A DNA stretch of 35,025 nt, taken from the NCBI GenBank assembly GCA_002163245.1, contig MAAL01000143.1, forward strand, positions 1 through 35,025. The letters run 5' to 3'. The position numbers and the translations under genes are program-made. Under the pieces are notes generated by a model that worked only from the letters and a program-made list of their open reading frames with translations, had not been told where the DNA came from and ran no database searches. The DNA is from Gammaproteobacteria bacterium 42_54_T18. Lineage in GTDB: Bacteria; Pseudomonadota; Gammaproteobacteria; Pseudomonadales; Ketobacteraceae. This document shows positions 8,446 to 17,824 of this stretch, in pieces (positions within the stretch are counted from its first letter, which is position 1; the number at the start of each line of letters is the position of its first letter).

Positions 8446-9363
8446 ATGCCTGACGTAAATGAGATGATCATTTTTGCTCAAGTTGCTAAAGAAGGCAGCT
8501 TTACCCGCGCCGCAAAGCAACTGCAATTACAAAAATCCAATGTAAGCCGAAAAATAGCGTTATTAGAAGAGCGACTTGATATACGGCTACTAGAAAGAAC
8601 TACACGCTCCGTTACCCTAACTGATGCAGGCCAAATCTACTTCGAACATTGCTTGCGTGTATTAGAGGAAATAGAAGCCGCTAACCTTGCCGTCGCGCAG
8701 ATGCAAACCATTCCCACCGGTACCCTGCGCATCAGTGCACCCGTTGCTCTCGGGGTCTCTGTATTAGCGCTGTTAGTGACCGACTTTCTAAAGCATCATA
8801 AAAAAATCAATATAGAGCTTATTTTAAACGACGCCCCCGTTAACATGCTGGACTCCGGCATAGACCTCGCTTTTGGTGCAGGGCCCATACCCGGAGCCAA
8901 TTATGTATCCAAGGAAATTGGCTACGCTCAGTGGGTATTATGCAGCAGTCCAGAGTATCTAAAAAAAGCTGGCACACCAAAACAGCTTAACGATTTAACC
9001 CAACATAGTACTATTCTGTTTAGCTCGTTAAACCGCCCTAATAGTTGGACATTTCTTGGCCCAGGTGGAAAAAAAGATGTGATTGTCACCAGCAGTTTAA
9101 CGGTCAATGATTTAACTGCGGTGCAACAAGCAACCCTTGCGGGTCTCGGCATTGCCATTTTACCGGCATTATCTGTTACAGAAGACATCAAAGCCCAACG
9201 CCTAGTTCAACTCTTCCCTGAATGGCAACTGAAGTCTTACCCTTTTTATATGGTGTATCCCAGCAGCCGTCACCTTTCGGCAAAACTACGAGCGTTTTTG
9301 GAATTTATTATGGAAAGATGGTCGCCAACTCCGCCGTGGGCGATTTCGTTAGAGAATATATAA
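8446..9363 (+). CDS. LysR-type transcriptional regulator
   Basis: This 305-residue regulator has an N-terminal winged helix-turn-helix (about 3-62: FAQVAKEGSFTRAAKQL, then SNVSRKIALLEERL and LLERTTRSVTLT), a linker helix, and a C-terminal two-lobed effector-binding domain (about 90-295). The subtype resembles the CrgA/AaeR-like branch by the TGTLRISAPVALG opening. It is divergent from the MMPL transporter with two palindromes in the gap, so autoregulation and transporter control are likely. A similar palindrome upstream of the flavoenzyme extends the proposed regulon. The effector is unknown. The start ATG at 8446 follows AAAGAGATAGG. A short hairpin lies downstream at 9450. Confidence 0.93.
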   Translation: MPDVNEMIIFAQVAKEGSFTRAAKQLQLQKSNVSRKIALLEERLDIRLLERTTRSVTLTDAGQIYFEHCLRVLEEIEAANLAVAQMQTIPTGTLRISAPVALGVSVLALLVTDFLKHHKKINIELILNDAPVNMLDSGIDLAFGAGPIPGANYVSKEIGYAQWVLCSSPEYLKKAGTPKQLNDLTQHSTILFSSLNRPNSWTFLGPGGKKDVIVTSSLTVNDLTAVQQATLAGLGIAILPALSVTEDIKAQRLVQLFPEWQLKSYPFYMVYPSSRHLSAKLRAFLEFIMERWSPTPPWAISLENI

Positions 9364-9449
9364 ATAACTAACCTAAAGTATCGCTTACCTCAAATACATT
9401 GCCTAGTGCATCAATAAAGTGCGATTATGTTCGTAGACAACATACAAAC

Positions 9450-9468
9450 GCGCCTATCTTTTAGGCGC
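9450..9468 (+). terminator. Possible weak terminator after the LysR gene
   Basis: A 7-bp GC-rich stem GCGCCTA/TAGGCGC pairs 9450-9456 with 9462-9468 around a 5-nt loop. The flank is ATTACATAA rather than a U tract, so it may terminate poorly or act only as an RNA-stabilising hairpin. Confidence 0.4.
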
Positions 9469-9494
9469 ATTACATAACGCTAAAAATAATAATT

Positions 9495-10415
9495 ATGTCT
9501 AAGCATATTTTCATCACCGGCGGCACGGGTTTTATCGGACAACGCCTGTGCCAATACTTTTTAAAGCAAGGTCACCTAATCACCGTCTTTACTCGTTCTT
9601 TAGAAAAGGTAGAGAAGTTATGGAATGGTGATATCGCTGCTGTGGATGACTTAGATCAACTCGAATTTATAGAACCCATTGATTGGGTTATCAACCTAGC
9701 CGGTGAACCGATTGCGGATAAGCGCTGGACAGACGCGCAAAAGCACCGCATCCAAGACAGCCGCATATTATTCACCAAGATGTTAGTAGACGCTCTCTGC
9801 AAACTGCCCAAGGCTCCTGAACTGATGATCAGTGGTTCTGCCATTGGTTATTACGGCCACTGTGACGATGAAACCTGTGACGAGTCATTTCCTACCGGCG
9901 ATGACTTTGCCGCACAACTCTGCCATGACTGGGAAAAAGCTGCTCAAGCCATCACGATCAAAGGTACCCGCCTCAGTTTTGTTCGTACCGGTTTAGTGCT
10001 AGGAAAAAATGGCGGTGCCCTGAAAAAGATGGCCGCCACCTTCAAAATAGGCCTTGGTGGAAAAATCGGTTCTGGAGACCAATGGATGTCGTGGATTCAT
10101 ATCGATGATTTATGCCGATTGATACTCCATATTGCCAATACACCTCAATGCAAAGGAGTGTTTAATGGCACATCTCCTAAAGCAGTAACAAGCGCTGAGT
10201 TCACAAACTCCCTCTCAAAATCACTCCGCAGCAAAACCTCGTTTGTCCCAAACATACCATTGCCCAATTTTGTACTCAAAAAAACCATGGGTGAATCCAG
10301 CGATTTACTACTTAAAGGTCAAAAAGTTGTACCTCTACATGCTACAGCCAGCGGCTTTAAATTTACCTACCCCTCCCTAGAGCAAGCCCTTCAACAAATA
10401 TATAGCATGTCATAA
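9495..10415 (+). CDS. YfcH/SDR39U1-type NAD(P)-binding epimerase (TIGR01777-like)
   Basis: This 306-residue extended short-chain dehydrogenase-like protein has a Rossmann nucleotide-binding loop GGTGFIG at 9-15. Further family marks are VINLAGEPIADKRWT, the SGSAIGYYG strand that replaces the usual catalytic-serine region of the TIGR01777 group, and RTGLVLGKNGGAL, with WMSWIHIDDL and GVFNGTSP in the second half. The conserved set WINLAGE...RW...R identifies YfcH, whose reaction is not established. The length matches the family. The gene is followed 46 bp later by the broken flavodoxin-like gene on the same strand. Confidence 0.87.
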   Translation: MSKHIFITGGTGFIGQRLCQYFLKQGHLITVFTRSLEKVEKLWNGDIAAVDDLDQLEFIEPIDWVINLAGEPIADKRWTDAQKHRIQDSRILFTKMLVDALCKLPKAPELMISGSAIGYYGHCDDETCDESFPTGDDFAAQLCHDWEKAAQAITIKGTRLSFVRTGLVLGKNGGALKKMAATFKIGLGGKIGSGDQWMSWIHIDDLCRLILHIANTPQCKGVFNGTSPKAVTSAEFTNSLSKSLRSKTSFVPNIPLPNFVLKKTMGESSDLLLKGQKVVPLHATASGFKFTYPSLEQALQQIYSMS

Positions 10416-10461
10416 TAATGTCACAATAATGTAATACTGTGAGGCCACTAGAGAGCTTCAT

Positions 10462-10921
10462 ATGAAACAATTACTTATCGTCGCACACGCGCCCTCGCCC
10501 AATACCCAAGCATTATGCGAACAAATACGCGTGGGCGCAGAGCAAGCAGATACTGATGCAATTAAGGTTTCATCCCTCTCAGCATTTAACACGTCTCACA
10601 CAGATGTATTAAATGCTGATGCCATCATATTATTTACCCCAGAAAACCTGGGTTATATGAGTGGAGCCCTAAGACTTCTTTGAACGTATTTATTACCCAT
10701 GCCTTGAACTCACGCAGGGGTTACCTTACGCGACCTGTGTTCGTGCAGGCCACGATGGTACAGGGACAAAGCGGGCAATTGACACCATCACAACCGGGCT
10801 ACGTTGGAAAGCAGCACAGCCAACATTAGTATGTAAAGGGGAGTTCCATGATCGATTTCTTACTCAATGCCATGATTTAGCTACATATATGGCAATTGCC
10901 CTAGACAACGGCATTCTTTAA
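10462..10921 (+). pseudogene. Flavodoxin/NAD(P)H-reductase-like gene broken by a frameshift
   Basis: The frame opening at 10462 gives a flavodoxin-like N-terminus (KQLLIVAHAPSPNTQ, the FMN phosphate loop) and runs to LFTPENLGYMSGALR, the second FMN loop, before a TGA at 10681. In the next frame, from 10673 to the TAA at 10919-10921, the protein continues seamlessly as DFFERIYYPCLELTQG and then VRAGHDGTGTKRAI. Family members read GYMSGALKDFF here, so a net shift (two bases lost or one gained) sits at about 10669-10673. The full product would be about 152 residues. It is either a recent pseudogene or a sequencing error. No slippery heptamer or stimulatory structure argues for programmed frameshifting. 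Confidence 0.85.
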
Positions 10922-11088
10922 TCCAAGAAAGTTACATCAAACTGCAATATAACGGTTGAATCTCGATGCAATCCCTGGTCTTATGCGTCCACCTCAGCGG
11001 CACCTATTACCAACACCCATTTGCCTCTGAATTTACATAACAATATTGTATTAACGCTACACAACAACGAATCACCAAGGAGACTCAT

Positions 11089-12639
11089 ATGAGCCCCCCT
11101 GAATCAACCAGCAACGCCTCTAACTTACTAATGCGCTTCGGTATTGTTGGGCTTTTTATCATCGGAATCATTGCCTTCACCTCACAACAATTTGGCAGCA
11201 TAGACAACAGCTTATTACTTATTATTGCTGCCGTGATTGGTGGTTATATGGCATTAAACATCGGTGCCAATGATGTTGCCAACAACGTCGGCCCTGCAGT
11301 GGGCTCTCTTGCATTAAGCATGACCGCAGCTATCGTAATTGCAGCAATTTTTGAAGCTGGAGGCGCGATTATCGCTGGTGGTGACGTTGTAAGCACCATC
11401 AAGAAAGGCATTATCGACCCCAGTAATTTGTCTGATCCTATGACATTCATATGCGTTATGATGGCAGCATTATTGGCCGGGGCAGTTTGGTTAAACTTAG
11501 CAACATACCTCGGTGCACCTGTTTCAACCACCCATTCCATTGTTGGTGGTGTACTAGGCGCCGGTATTGCGGCCGGTGGTATGGACATCGCAAACTGGTC
11601 AAAAATGAGTGCAATTGCCGCAAGCTGGGTGATTTCGCCGGTTCTTGGTGGTGTTATTGCCGCCTGTTTCTTGTTTATTATCAAGCAATTAGTGATACAT
11701 CAAAACGACATGGTCCGATCAGCAAAACGTGTCGTACCATTACTATTGGCCATTATGGCATGGGCATTTACCACATATTTGTGTTTAAAAGGCCTAAAGA
11801 AAATCTGGAAAATTGACTTTCAGACCGCAGCCTTATTTGGCCTATGTGCAGCAACCATCACTGTGTTTGTCACTGGCAGGCTTATCGAAAAAGCCGCAGA
11901 AAAACTTAAGAACGATAGAGATGCCGTTGCAGACCTCTTTACTTACCCATTGATATGTTCTGCAGCGCTATTGAGTTTTGCTCACGGTGCCAATGATGTA
12001 GCGAACGCAATCGGGCCATTAGCGGCAATCAACGATGCGATTGTTAACGTTGGTATTTCCAAGAAAGCAGCAATCCCCCTTTGGGTCATGCTTATTGGCG
12101 CGGTTGGTATCGCCATCGGTCTAGCGCTATTTGGACCAAAGCTTATCCGCACCGTCGGTACAGAAATCACCGAGCTTGATAAACCTCGCGCATTTTGTGT
12201 TGCCCTTGCTGCAGCTATTACTGTAATTATTGCCTCTCAACTTGGCCTACCGGTTAGTTCAACACATATTGCTGTTGGTGGTATTTTTGGTGTTGGCTTC
12301 TTACGGGAATACCTCAAACGCTCCTACTTGGCAGAGATGCACTCCATTTCAGACCAGTTGACGGGCACCGACAAAGAGAAAGTTGATCACATCCTTAAGA
12401 ACTACACCAAAGTATCCGTTGATGAAATCAACAAGGTATTCCGTGTACTTAAGCAAGACCGCAAGCAACTGGACATGAAAAAGAAAGATGTTAAGCGCTT
12501 GAAGAAAGGCTACAAAGAAGAGCTTGTTAAACGCTCTGCATTATACAAGATCGCTGCGGCTTGGATCATAACAGTACCTGCATCAGCAGGCCTTGCAGCA
12601 ATATTGTTCTTTACAGTACGTGGGTTTCTCATCAGCTAA
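11089..12639 (+). CDS. PiT-family inorganic phosphate transporter
   Basis: This 516-residue inner-membrane symporter for phosphate (as metal-phosphate with H+ or Na+) has about ten to twelve helices. It carries both copies of the duplicated PiT signature: GANDVANNVGP at 59-69 and GANDVANAIGP at 300-310. Each is later followed by the PVSTTHSIVGGV or PVSSTHIAVGGIFGVG motif. An extended, charged cytoplasmic segment (about 410-485, rich in Lys and Asp/Glu) precedes the last helix, which is longer than in E. coli PitA. The start ATG at 11089 has a strong AAGGAG ribosome binding site. No PhoU-like gene is adjacent. A hairpin at 12657 probably ends the transcript. Confidence 0.92.
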   Translation: MSPPESTSNASNLLMRFGIVGLFIIGIIAFTSQQFGSIDNSLLLIIAAVIGGYMALNIGANDVANNVGPAVGSLALSMTAAIVIAAIFEAGGAIIAGGDVVSTIKKGIIDPSNLSDPMTFICVMMAALLAGAVWLNLATYLGAPVSTTHSIVGGVLGAGIAAGGMDIANWSKMSAIAASWVISPVLGGVIAACFLFIIKQLVIHQNDMVRSAKRVVPLLLAIMAWAFTTYLCLKGLKKIWKIDFQTAALFGLCAATITVFVTGRLIEKAAEKLKNDRDAVADLFTYPLICSAALLSFAHGANDVANAIGPLAAINDAIVNVGISKKAAIPLWVMLIGAVGIAIGLALFGPKLIRTVGTEITELDKPRAFCVALAAAITVIIASQLGLPVSSTHIAVGGIFGVGFLREYLKRSYLAEMHSISDQLTGTDKEKVDHILKNYTKVSVDEINKVFRVLKQDRKQLDMKKKDVKRLKKGYKEELVKRSALYKIAAAWIITVPASAGLAAILFFTVRGFLIS

Positions 12640-12656
12640 TACCTAGATTAAACAAG

Positions 12657-12697
12657 CCCCTCCAATTACTGCATTTATCTTATGCTTAAATGGAGGG
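12657..12697 (+). terminator. Hairpin downstream of the phosphate transporter
   Basis: CCCTCCA (12658-12664) pairs with TGGAGGG (12691-12697), and an inner GCAT/ATGC pair closes a second short stem. There is no U tract on either strand, so it is a possible factor-assisted terminator only. The rest of the gap, 12698-12951, shows no ORF, repeat or clear promoter to my eye. Confidence 0.4.
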
Positions 12698-12951
12698 ACT
12701 GACTTAATACAGATAACCACCTTCATACTGTTTTGTTTACCTTCACCGATAATCTTTGCTCTAAATCCATAAAAAACACTTATTTTTTGATTCCTAACAT
12801 CTCTGCTAGGGACAATGACCCTACTTCTACTTTACAATTCGCATCCTAGCCCCTCAGTGTATGTATACAGTCTAGTATTAGACGTTAACTCTAAACATTG
12901 TTTATCTACCGTTAGCCCAAACGACTTAATCAGCAAGAGATAGGATTTCGA

Positions 12952-14331
12952 ATGACGCCACTTTCACCTTCAGACCAGCTTTTCCTTTGGCTAGAAAAAC
13001 GCCAACAGCCCATGCACGTGGGTGGATTACAGTTATTTTCATTCCCTGAAGGTGCCGGCCCTAAGTACGTTACCGAATTAGCCGAATCATTACGCGCATA
13101 TTCCTGTCCACAAGCACCGTTTGATCAACATCTAGTTTCAAAATTTGGTCAATCTTACTGGGAAACGGACACTCACTTTGATTTAGAACATCACTTTCGT
13201 CACGAAGCTCTGCCTAAACCGGGAAGAATTCGTGAATTGCTTGCCCGCGTTTCTGCTGAACACAGCAACCTAATGGATCGAGAACGCCCACTGTGGGAAG
13301 TACACCTTATTGAAGGCGTACGAGGCAAACGTTTTGCCCTATATTCTAAGATGCACCATTCGATGATTGATGGCATGTCAGGTATGCGTTTATGCATGAA
13401 AGCACTATCCACTGACCCTAGTGCTCGAGACCTACCACCGATATGGGCAATGCAGCCCAAAAAGAAACAAGAACAATCCAAGCCCACCCCAACCGATCTT
13501 ATTTCTAGCTTGGCACAATTCAGCGGGGCTGCTGGCAAACAGTTATCAACACTCCCTGCCGTAGCACGAGAGATTGCAAAATCGGTTAAAAAGGCCAAAA
13601 CTGACCCCAATTACGTCTCTATATTCCAAGCACCTCAGTGCTTACTCAATGAGCCTATTACGGGATCCCGTCGTTTTGCTGCTCAGTCATACCCCATTGA
13701 GCGCATTAAACGTATTGGCAGAGCCTTTGATGCCACTGTAAACGATGTTGTACTGGCTATCTGCGGTAGTGCTTTGCGGGATTACCTGATTAGTCAGCAC
13801 GCTCTGCCGGATCAACCGCTAATCGCACAGGTCCCTGTCAGTATTCGCCAGGACGATAGCATTGGTGGCAACCAAATTGCGATGATTCTTGCTAACCTTG
13901 GCACCCACATTGCCGATCCCAGCAATCGAATCGAAGTCATCAAAGCATCAGTAAACGAAGCGAAACAACGCTTCAAGCAGATGACACCAGCAGAGCTGTT
14001 AAACTACACCGCTTTAACGATGGCACCTTCAGCACTCAATATCCTAACTGGATTAGCGCCCAAATGGCAGACCTTTAACGTTGTTATCTCTAACGTTCCA
14101 GGACCGAAAGAAACACTTTACTGGAATGGCGCTAAACTTGAAGGTATGTACCCTGTTTCGATCCCAGTGGATCGTGTTGCCTTGAATATCACACTACTAA
14201 GTTATGTAGACCAATTAGAATTTGGCTTCACAGCTTGCAGAAGAACCCTGCCATCAATGCAGCGTATGCTTGATTACGTTGAGAATGGCATCCATGAATT
14301 AGAAGTTGCGGCAGATATAAATCACCGCTAA
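12952..14331 (+). CDS. Wax ester synthase/acyl-CoA:diacylglycerol acyltransferase (WS/DGAT)
   Basis: This 459-residue acyltransferase would esterify fatty alcohols or diacylglycerol with acyl-CoA to make storage wax esters or triacylglycerol at the membrane. The catalytic HHxxxDG motif is HHSMIDG at 135-141. Other family marks are the opening LSPSDQLFLWLEKRQQPMHV, the PLWEVHLIEG strand, NDVVLAICGSALRDYL, and the C-terminal NVVISNVPGPKETLYWNGA with the PGP turn. The length is typical (about 450-470). The start ATG at 12952 follows AAGAGATAGGA. It is separated by about 100 bp from the helicase gene. A second, unrelated-looking condensation-fold enzyme lies at 15798. Confidence 0.92.
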   Translation: MTPLSPSDQLFLWLEKRQQPMHVGGLQLFSFPEGAGPKYVTELAESLRAYSCPQAPFDQHLVSKFGQSYWETDTHFDLEHHFRHEALPKPGRIRELLARVSAEHSNLMDRERPLWEVHLIEGVRGKRFALYSKMHHSMIDGMSGMRLCMKALSTDPSARDLPPIWAMQPKKKQEQSKPTPTDLISSLAQFSGAAGKQLSTLPAVAREIAKSVKKAKTDPNYVSIFQAPQCLLNEPITGSRRFAAQSYPIERIKRIGRAFDATVNDVVLAICGSALRDYLISQHALPDQPLIAQVPVSIRQDDSIGGNQIAMILANLGTHIADPSNRIEVIKASVNEAKQRFKQMTPAELLNYTALTMAPSALNILTGLAPKWQTFNVVISNVPGPKETLYWNGAKLEGMYPVSIPVDRVALNITLLSYVDQLEFGFTACRRTLPSMQRMLDYVENGIHELEVAADINHR

Positions 14332-14430
14332 TCCATAACATACCGGTAAACCACCACTTACCGGCAAACTACTTTTTATCAGTAAAAATAGTGCGGAAAA
14401 TATTCTTCCGCCATAAAGAGGTTTCAATTT

Positions 14431-15786
14431 TTGTTTTCTGAACTCGCGTTACATGATCGCTTATTAAAAGCCACCACTAAACTTGGTTTTACAAAAACCA
14501 CTCCCGTGCAACAAAAGGCTATTCCTTTAGCAATGTCTGGCAAAGACCTGCTAGTTAGCGCTAAAACAGGTAGTGGTAAAACTGCGGCTTTTTTATTACC
14601 GTCATTACACCGCTTTTTGGAAAATCCCGCACCCAACAGCGGTACTCGCGCACTGGTATTAGTTCCAACACGGGAACTTGCTCGTCAAGTACAAAAACAA
14701 TGCGATCAATTAGCGGAGTTCACCCAGATGAAATCTGCCATGATTATTGGTGGTGAAGATTTCAAATTCCAAAAATCATTATTTCGAAAGAACCCTGAAG
14801 TCATTGTTTCTACACCAGGGCGCTTAGCCGAACATATTGATGCAGGCTCCGTCGACTTCCATGACCTAGAAGTGCTTGTACTTGATGAAGCCGATCGTAT
14901 GTTGGAGATGGGTCTTATTGAAGATGTATTACGTATTACAAAATCTTGCAATGCCGAGCGACAAACCCTTCTTTTCTCAGCAACATTAAAACACCAAGGT
15001 CTTAACGATGTTATTCGCCAGTCGCTAAAAAACCCTGAGTCCCTCGTACTCGACACCCACAAAGACAAACATTCGCAAATCAAACAGCAAGTTATATTAG
15101 CCGATGATTTTGATCACAAAGATAAATTACTCGCCTGGCTATTAGCAAATGAAACGTATAATAAGGCCTTGGTTTTCACCAACAAAAAAGTTCAAGCCTC
15201 TCGTCTTTGTGGATTAATGCGGTATAAAAATAACCGTGCAGGCATGTTACAAGGGGACCTCAGCCAAGAAGAACGTAACCATGTAATGAGCTTATTCCGC
15301 AACCAACAAATCGATGTACTTATTGCCACAGACGTTGCTGCTCGTGGTATTGATGTTAGTGACATTGACCTTGTTATTAATTACGATATGCCCCGAAATG
15401 GTGATGACTATATTCATCGCATTGGTCGTACCGGTCGTGCAGACAATGAAGGGAAGGCAATTTCCTTTGTTACCTCTTTTGAGTGGAACCTAAAAGCGGC
15501 CATCGAGCGTTATATACGACACAACTTTGAAAAACGTACTCTCGATGGTTTGGCAGGAAAATTCAAAGGCCCCAAAAGGGTTAAGAATTCAGGAAAGAAA
15601 GCTAGCGATAAGAAAAGACTCGACAGTAAAAACGACGACAATAAAGATGAACCAAAAATAAAAAATCGTAGAAGAGACAAGAAAAATATTGGTAAGCGTC
15701 GAACACCTACAGAAAAAAGTGGCAGCGGAAAAACCGCTCATACTCGCAGCGATGAAGGTTTTGCTCCACCGAAGAAGCGGGTATAA
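14431..15786 (+). CDS. DEAD-box ATP-dependent RNA helicase
   Basis: This 451-residue helicase would remodel RNA or RNP complexes, for example in ribosome assembly or mRNA turnover. Motifs in order are: Q-motif with TPVQ at 24-27, Walker A AKTGSGKT at 44-51, PTRELA, TPGR, DEAD (VLDEADRMLEMG), SAT, LQGDLSQEERN, ATDVAARGIDV, and HRIGRTGR. The tail (about 375-451) is Lys/Arg/Asp-rich and low complexity, as in RhlE/SrmB-like enzymes, and probably binds RNA. The start is the rare codon TTG at 14431, preceded by AAAGAGG at suitable spacing. No upstream ATG is in frame. The C-terminus is convergent with the acyltransferase gene, with only about 11 bp between them. Confidence 0.9.
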   Translation: MFSELALHDRLLKATTKLGFTKTTPVQQKAIPLAMSGKDLLVSAKTGSGKTAAFLLPSLHRFLENPAPNSGTRALVLVPTRELARQVQKQCDQLAEFTQMKSAMIIGGEDFKFQKSLFRKNPEVIVSTPGRLAEHIDAGSVDFHDLEVLVLDEADRMLEMGLIEDVLRITKSCNAERQTLLFSATLKHQGLNDVIRQSLKNPESLVLDTHKDKHSQIKQQVILADDFDHKDKLLAWLLANETYNKALVFTNKKVQASRLCGLMRYKNNRAGMLQGDLSQEERNHVMSLFRNQQIDVLIATDVAARGIDVSDIDLVINYDMPRNGDDYIHRIGRTGRADNEGKAISFVTSFEWNLKAAIERYIRHNFEKRTLDGLAGKFKGPKRVKNSGKKASDKKRLDSKNDDNKDEPKIKNRRRDKKNIGKRRTPTEKSGSGKTAHTRSDEGFAPPKKRV

Positions 15787-15797
15787 CACCGCCTTTT

Positions 15798-17138
15798 CTA
15801 ATCCAACGCATCAATAATTTTGTCAATGGATCTATCAGCAATAATCGCGATACGGTCCCGCCCTAATATGGAGCTTCCACTAAAGCTCCATGTCATACGA
15901 CCATTAAATGTCGCAGCTGATGTATTAAAATAATTCAACACATTGGTATTGGTCGCAAATGCAAACTCAGTAATGCGCACGGGGCAATCTTTGACATCTA
16001 TTTTTACCTGCCCCAAATTGGATACCGACAAACCTTCTGGGTGCAATTTTCCAATCAATTCACTGAATTTCACCATACTAGACTGCCCCATCATTCGACC
16101 AAACATAGCAAAGCTTTCATGCATTGCTGGATGAAAAAAAGGGAGCGGTGTCGCCAATGTTTCTAACATACGCTTATGTATATCTCGCGTTAACTGCCAA
16201 AAACTCGTATGGCCATGCAAGCGGTGCAAACTTGTCGCGCCAGAAACAAAACAACCACAATCCTCTCCAACGCCAGGTATCAGCTGCGCCCGTATATCCA
16301 GAACCTGGGTGCAACTTGTAGCATGAAAAAAACGGGCAGGAGAGTCTTCAGCCACTGCCAATGACAGCGCTGCATTTAATACACATTGCACAGAAGCTTT
16401 CTCGGCTTTGGCTTTTTTAGCAATATGTTTCATTAGTTCAGGTTCTAAAAAACGAGGCTCCACAAGTAGACGCTGCTCAGAGAGCGGCTCCTCATGTTTA
16501 CTTCGAAGTCCCATAGGTAAACCTACACGCCCCATAAACCTTGCTGATGCTTGAACGGTTTTCCACGCGGTACGTAATCCATCATTTTCGGCGTAATGCT
16601 CCATGGTAGGAATACGATCTCCGTAATAACCAACAGGGGCTAGTGACACCAACTCTGCAGCCTCGCCAGCACCTATTTGCGCCAATGATTGTTGAATATC
16701 TCTTAACAGAAAAATAGCGGACTTGCCGTCACAAATTGCATGATGATAGGTAGTAATAAGAGTGGATTCTTGATGATTATGTTTAATCAACATACAACGA
16801 ATTAGCGGGCCGGATTTTGTATCAAATGCAGTATTTAACTCCGTTTCAAGCAGTGCCCATTCTTGACCAGATACTTGATCCAATACCTGTAAATGAATAT
16901 CTCCTGTACCTTCCCGAAACCAAGGCACACCCTTGTCGTCCGTTTCAATATAAACTCGCAGTAATGGGTGTCGTTGCTGTAATGCCCGCAATGCAAAACG
17001 CAAAGCATCAACATCCAATGCACCTTCCAACCGAACAATAGAGCCAAAATTCAACGGAGATACCGAATCAAACCGCCAATACATGTCCTCCGTTGCCCCC
17101 AAAGGACGCTCAATTGACGATTGTTGCCCCGATACCAT
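15798..17138 (-). CDS. Condensation-fold acyltransferase (PapA/alcohol-acetyltransferase-like)
   Basis: This protein of about 446 residues belongs to the BAHD/condensation-domain superfamily. The active-site motif HHxxxDG is present as HHAICDG (about 132-138) after a strand LITTYHH. The fold is supported by FGSIVRLEGALDVDALRFAL and RHPLLRVYIE at the N-terminus and the DFGWG-like position late in the protein (LSVSNLGQVKI, then ATFNGRMTWSFS). The reaction is likely acyl transfer to an alcohol or amine, as in PapA5-type enzymes; the substrate is unknown. No carrier or adenylation domains are present, so it is not an NRPS fragment. A GTG at 17141 could add one residue, but ATG at 17138 lies six bases after AGGGGG. 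It may cooperate with the WS/DGAT gene nearby in lipid esterification. Confidence 0.8.
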   Translation of the reverse strand: MVSGQQSSIERPLGATEDMYWRFDSVSPLNFGSIVRLEGALDVDALRFALRALQQRHPLLRVYIETDDKGVPWFREGTGDIHLQVLDQVSGQEWALLETELNTAFDTKSGPLIRCMLIKHNHQESTLITTYHHAICDGKSAIFLLRDIQQSLAQIGAGEAAELVSLAPVGYYGDRIPTMEHYAENDGLRTAWKTVQASARFMGRVGLPMGLRSKHEEPLSEQRLLVEPRFLEPELMKHIAKKAKAEKASVQCVLNAALSLAVAEDSPARFFHATSCTQVLDIRAQLIPGVGEDCGCFVSGATSLHRLHGHTSFWQLTRDIHKRMLETLATPLPFFHPAMHESFAMFGRMMGQSSMVKFSELIGKLHPEGLSVSNLGQVKIDVKDCPVRITEFAFATNTNVLNYFNTSAATFNGRMTWSFSGSSILGRDRIAIIADRSIDKIIDALD

Positions 17139-17245
17139 CACCTACCCCCTACGACTATACAGTGTTATCGATTCTAACAGACATTCTAATAACCTGAATA
17201 GATGTCTTCTCTATAGCGTAGGGTGAGATTGATAAGCGTCAAGAC

Positions 17246-17758
17246 TTAGTGATGATGACCACCAACACCATGAGCATGGCCGTGAGAAACCTCTTCTTCT
17301 GTCGCCTCTCTAATACCTTTTACATCCACATCAAACGTCAACACTTTACCGGCTAAAGGATGATTGCTATCAACATCAACGTTAAACTTACCCACTTTAA
17401 CAATCGTTACCTGCTTAGGACCTTTTTCGGTTTCCACAGCAACAATCTGCCCCACACGTAATTTTGTTTTCTTCTTCACATGAAGGTGCTTAATGGGAAT
17501 TCGCTGCTGATTGTCTTCATTACGCAAACCATAGGCATCCGCAGGTTGAACTGTCACACTGAAGCTCTCTCCAGCTGCCTTACCTTCCATTGCCGTCGCC
17601 AGACCACGAATAACACCACCATGACCGTGTAAATAGGCAACTGGATCACCACTATGAGAGTTTTCCATCTCTTTGCCTTCTTCATTACTTAGCTTGTAAT
17701 GAAAGGTCACAACCTTATTAGCACCTATGGTTAACGCTGGCTCTTGCTCTTCACTCAT
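17246..17758 (-). CDS. slyD: SlyD-type FKBP peptidyl-prolyl isomerase
   Basis: This 170-residue cytosolic FKBP-fold proline isomerase and chaperone has the FKBP core (residues about 10-80 and 130-155: VVTFHYKLSNEEGKEMENS, YLHGHGGVIRGLATAMEGK) interrupted by the insert-in-flap chaperone domain (about 80-130). The C-terminal tail HGHAHGVGGHHH (159-170) is the metal-binding His-rich extension of SlyD, linked in E. coli to nickel delivery for hydrogenases. FkpB (SlpA) lacks this tail. The extra N-terminal segment SEEQEPALTIGA is slightly longer than usual. The gene is 66 bp upstream of nothing leftward and just downstream of topB on the same strand, so co-transcription is possible. Confidence 0.85.
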   Translation of the reverse strand: MSEEQEPALTIGANKVVTFHYKLSNEEGKEMENSHSGDPVAYLHGHGGVIRGLATAMEGKAAGESFSVTVQPADAYGLRNEDNQQRIPIKHLHVKKKTKLRVGQIVAVETEKGPKQVTIVKVGKFNVDVDSNHPLAGKVLTFDVDVKGIREATEEEVSHGHAHGVGGHHH

Positions 17759-17824
17759 AACACTTCCTCAAACTTTGATCGAATTTGCGGGCTATTATCT
17801 GTGCAGATTGCTGCGATAGCAATA

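Noticed and set aside
9368-9425. A minus-strand stretch reading HFIDALGNVFEVSD, resembling a short C-terminal protein fragment
   Set aside because: It is under 20 codons, has a stop just upstream and no linked sequence, so chance cannot be excluded.
10660-10685. Programmed frameshifting in the flavodoxin-like gene
   Set aside because: There is no slippery heptamer, Shine-Dalgarno-like stimulator or hairpin at the break, and the family does not use recoding.
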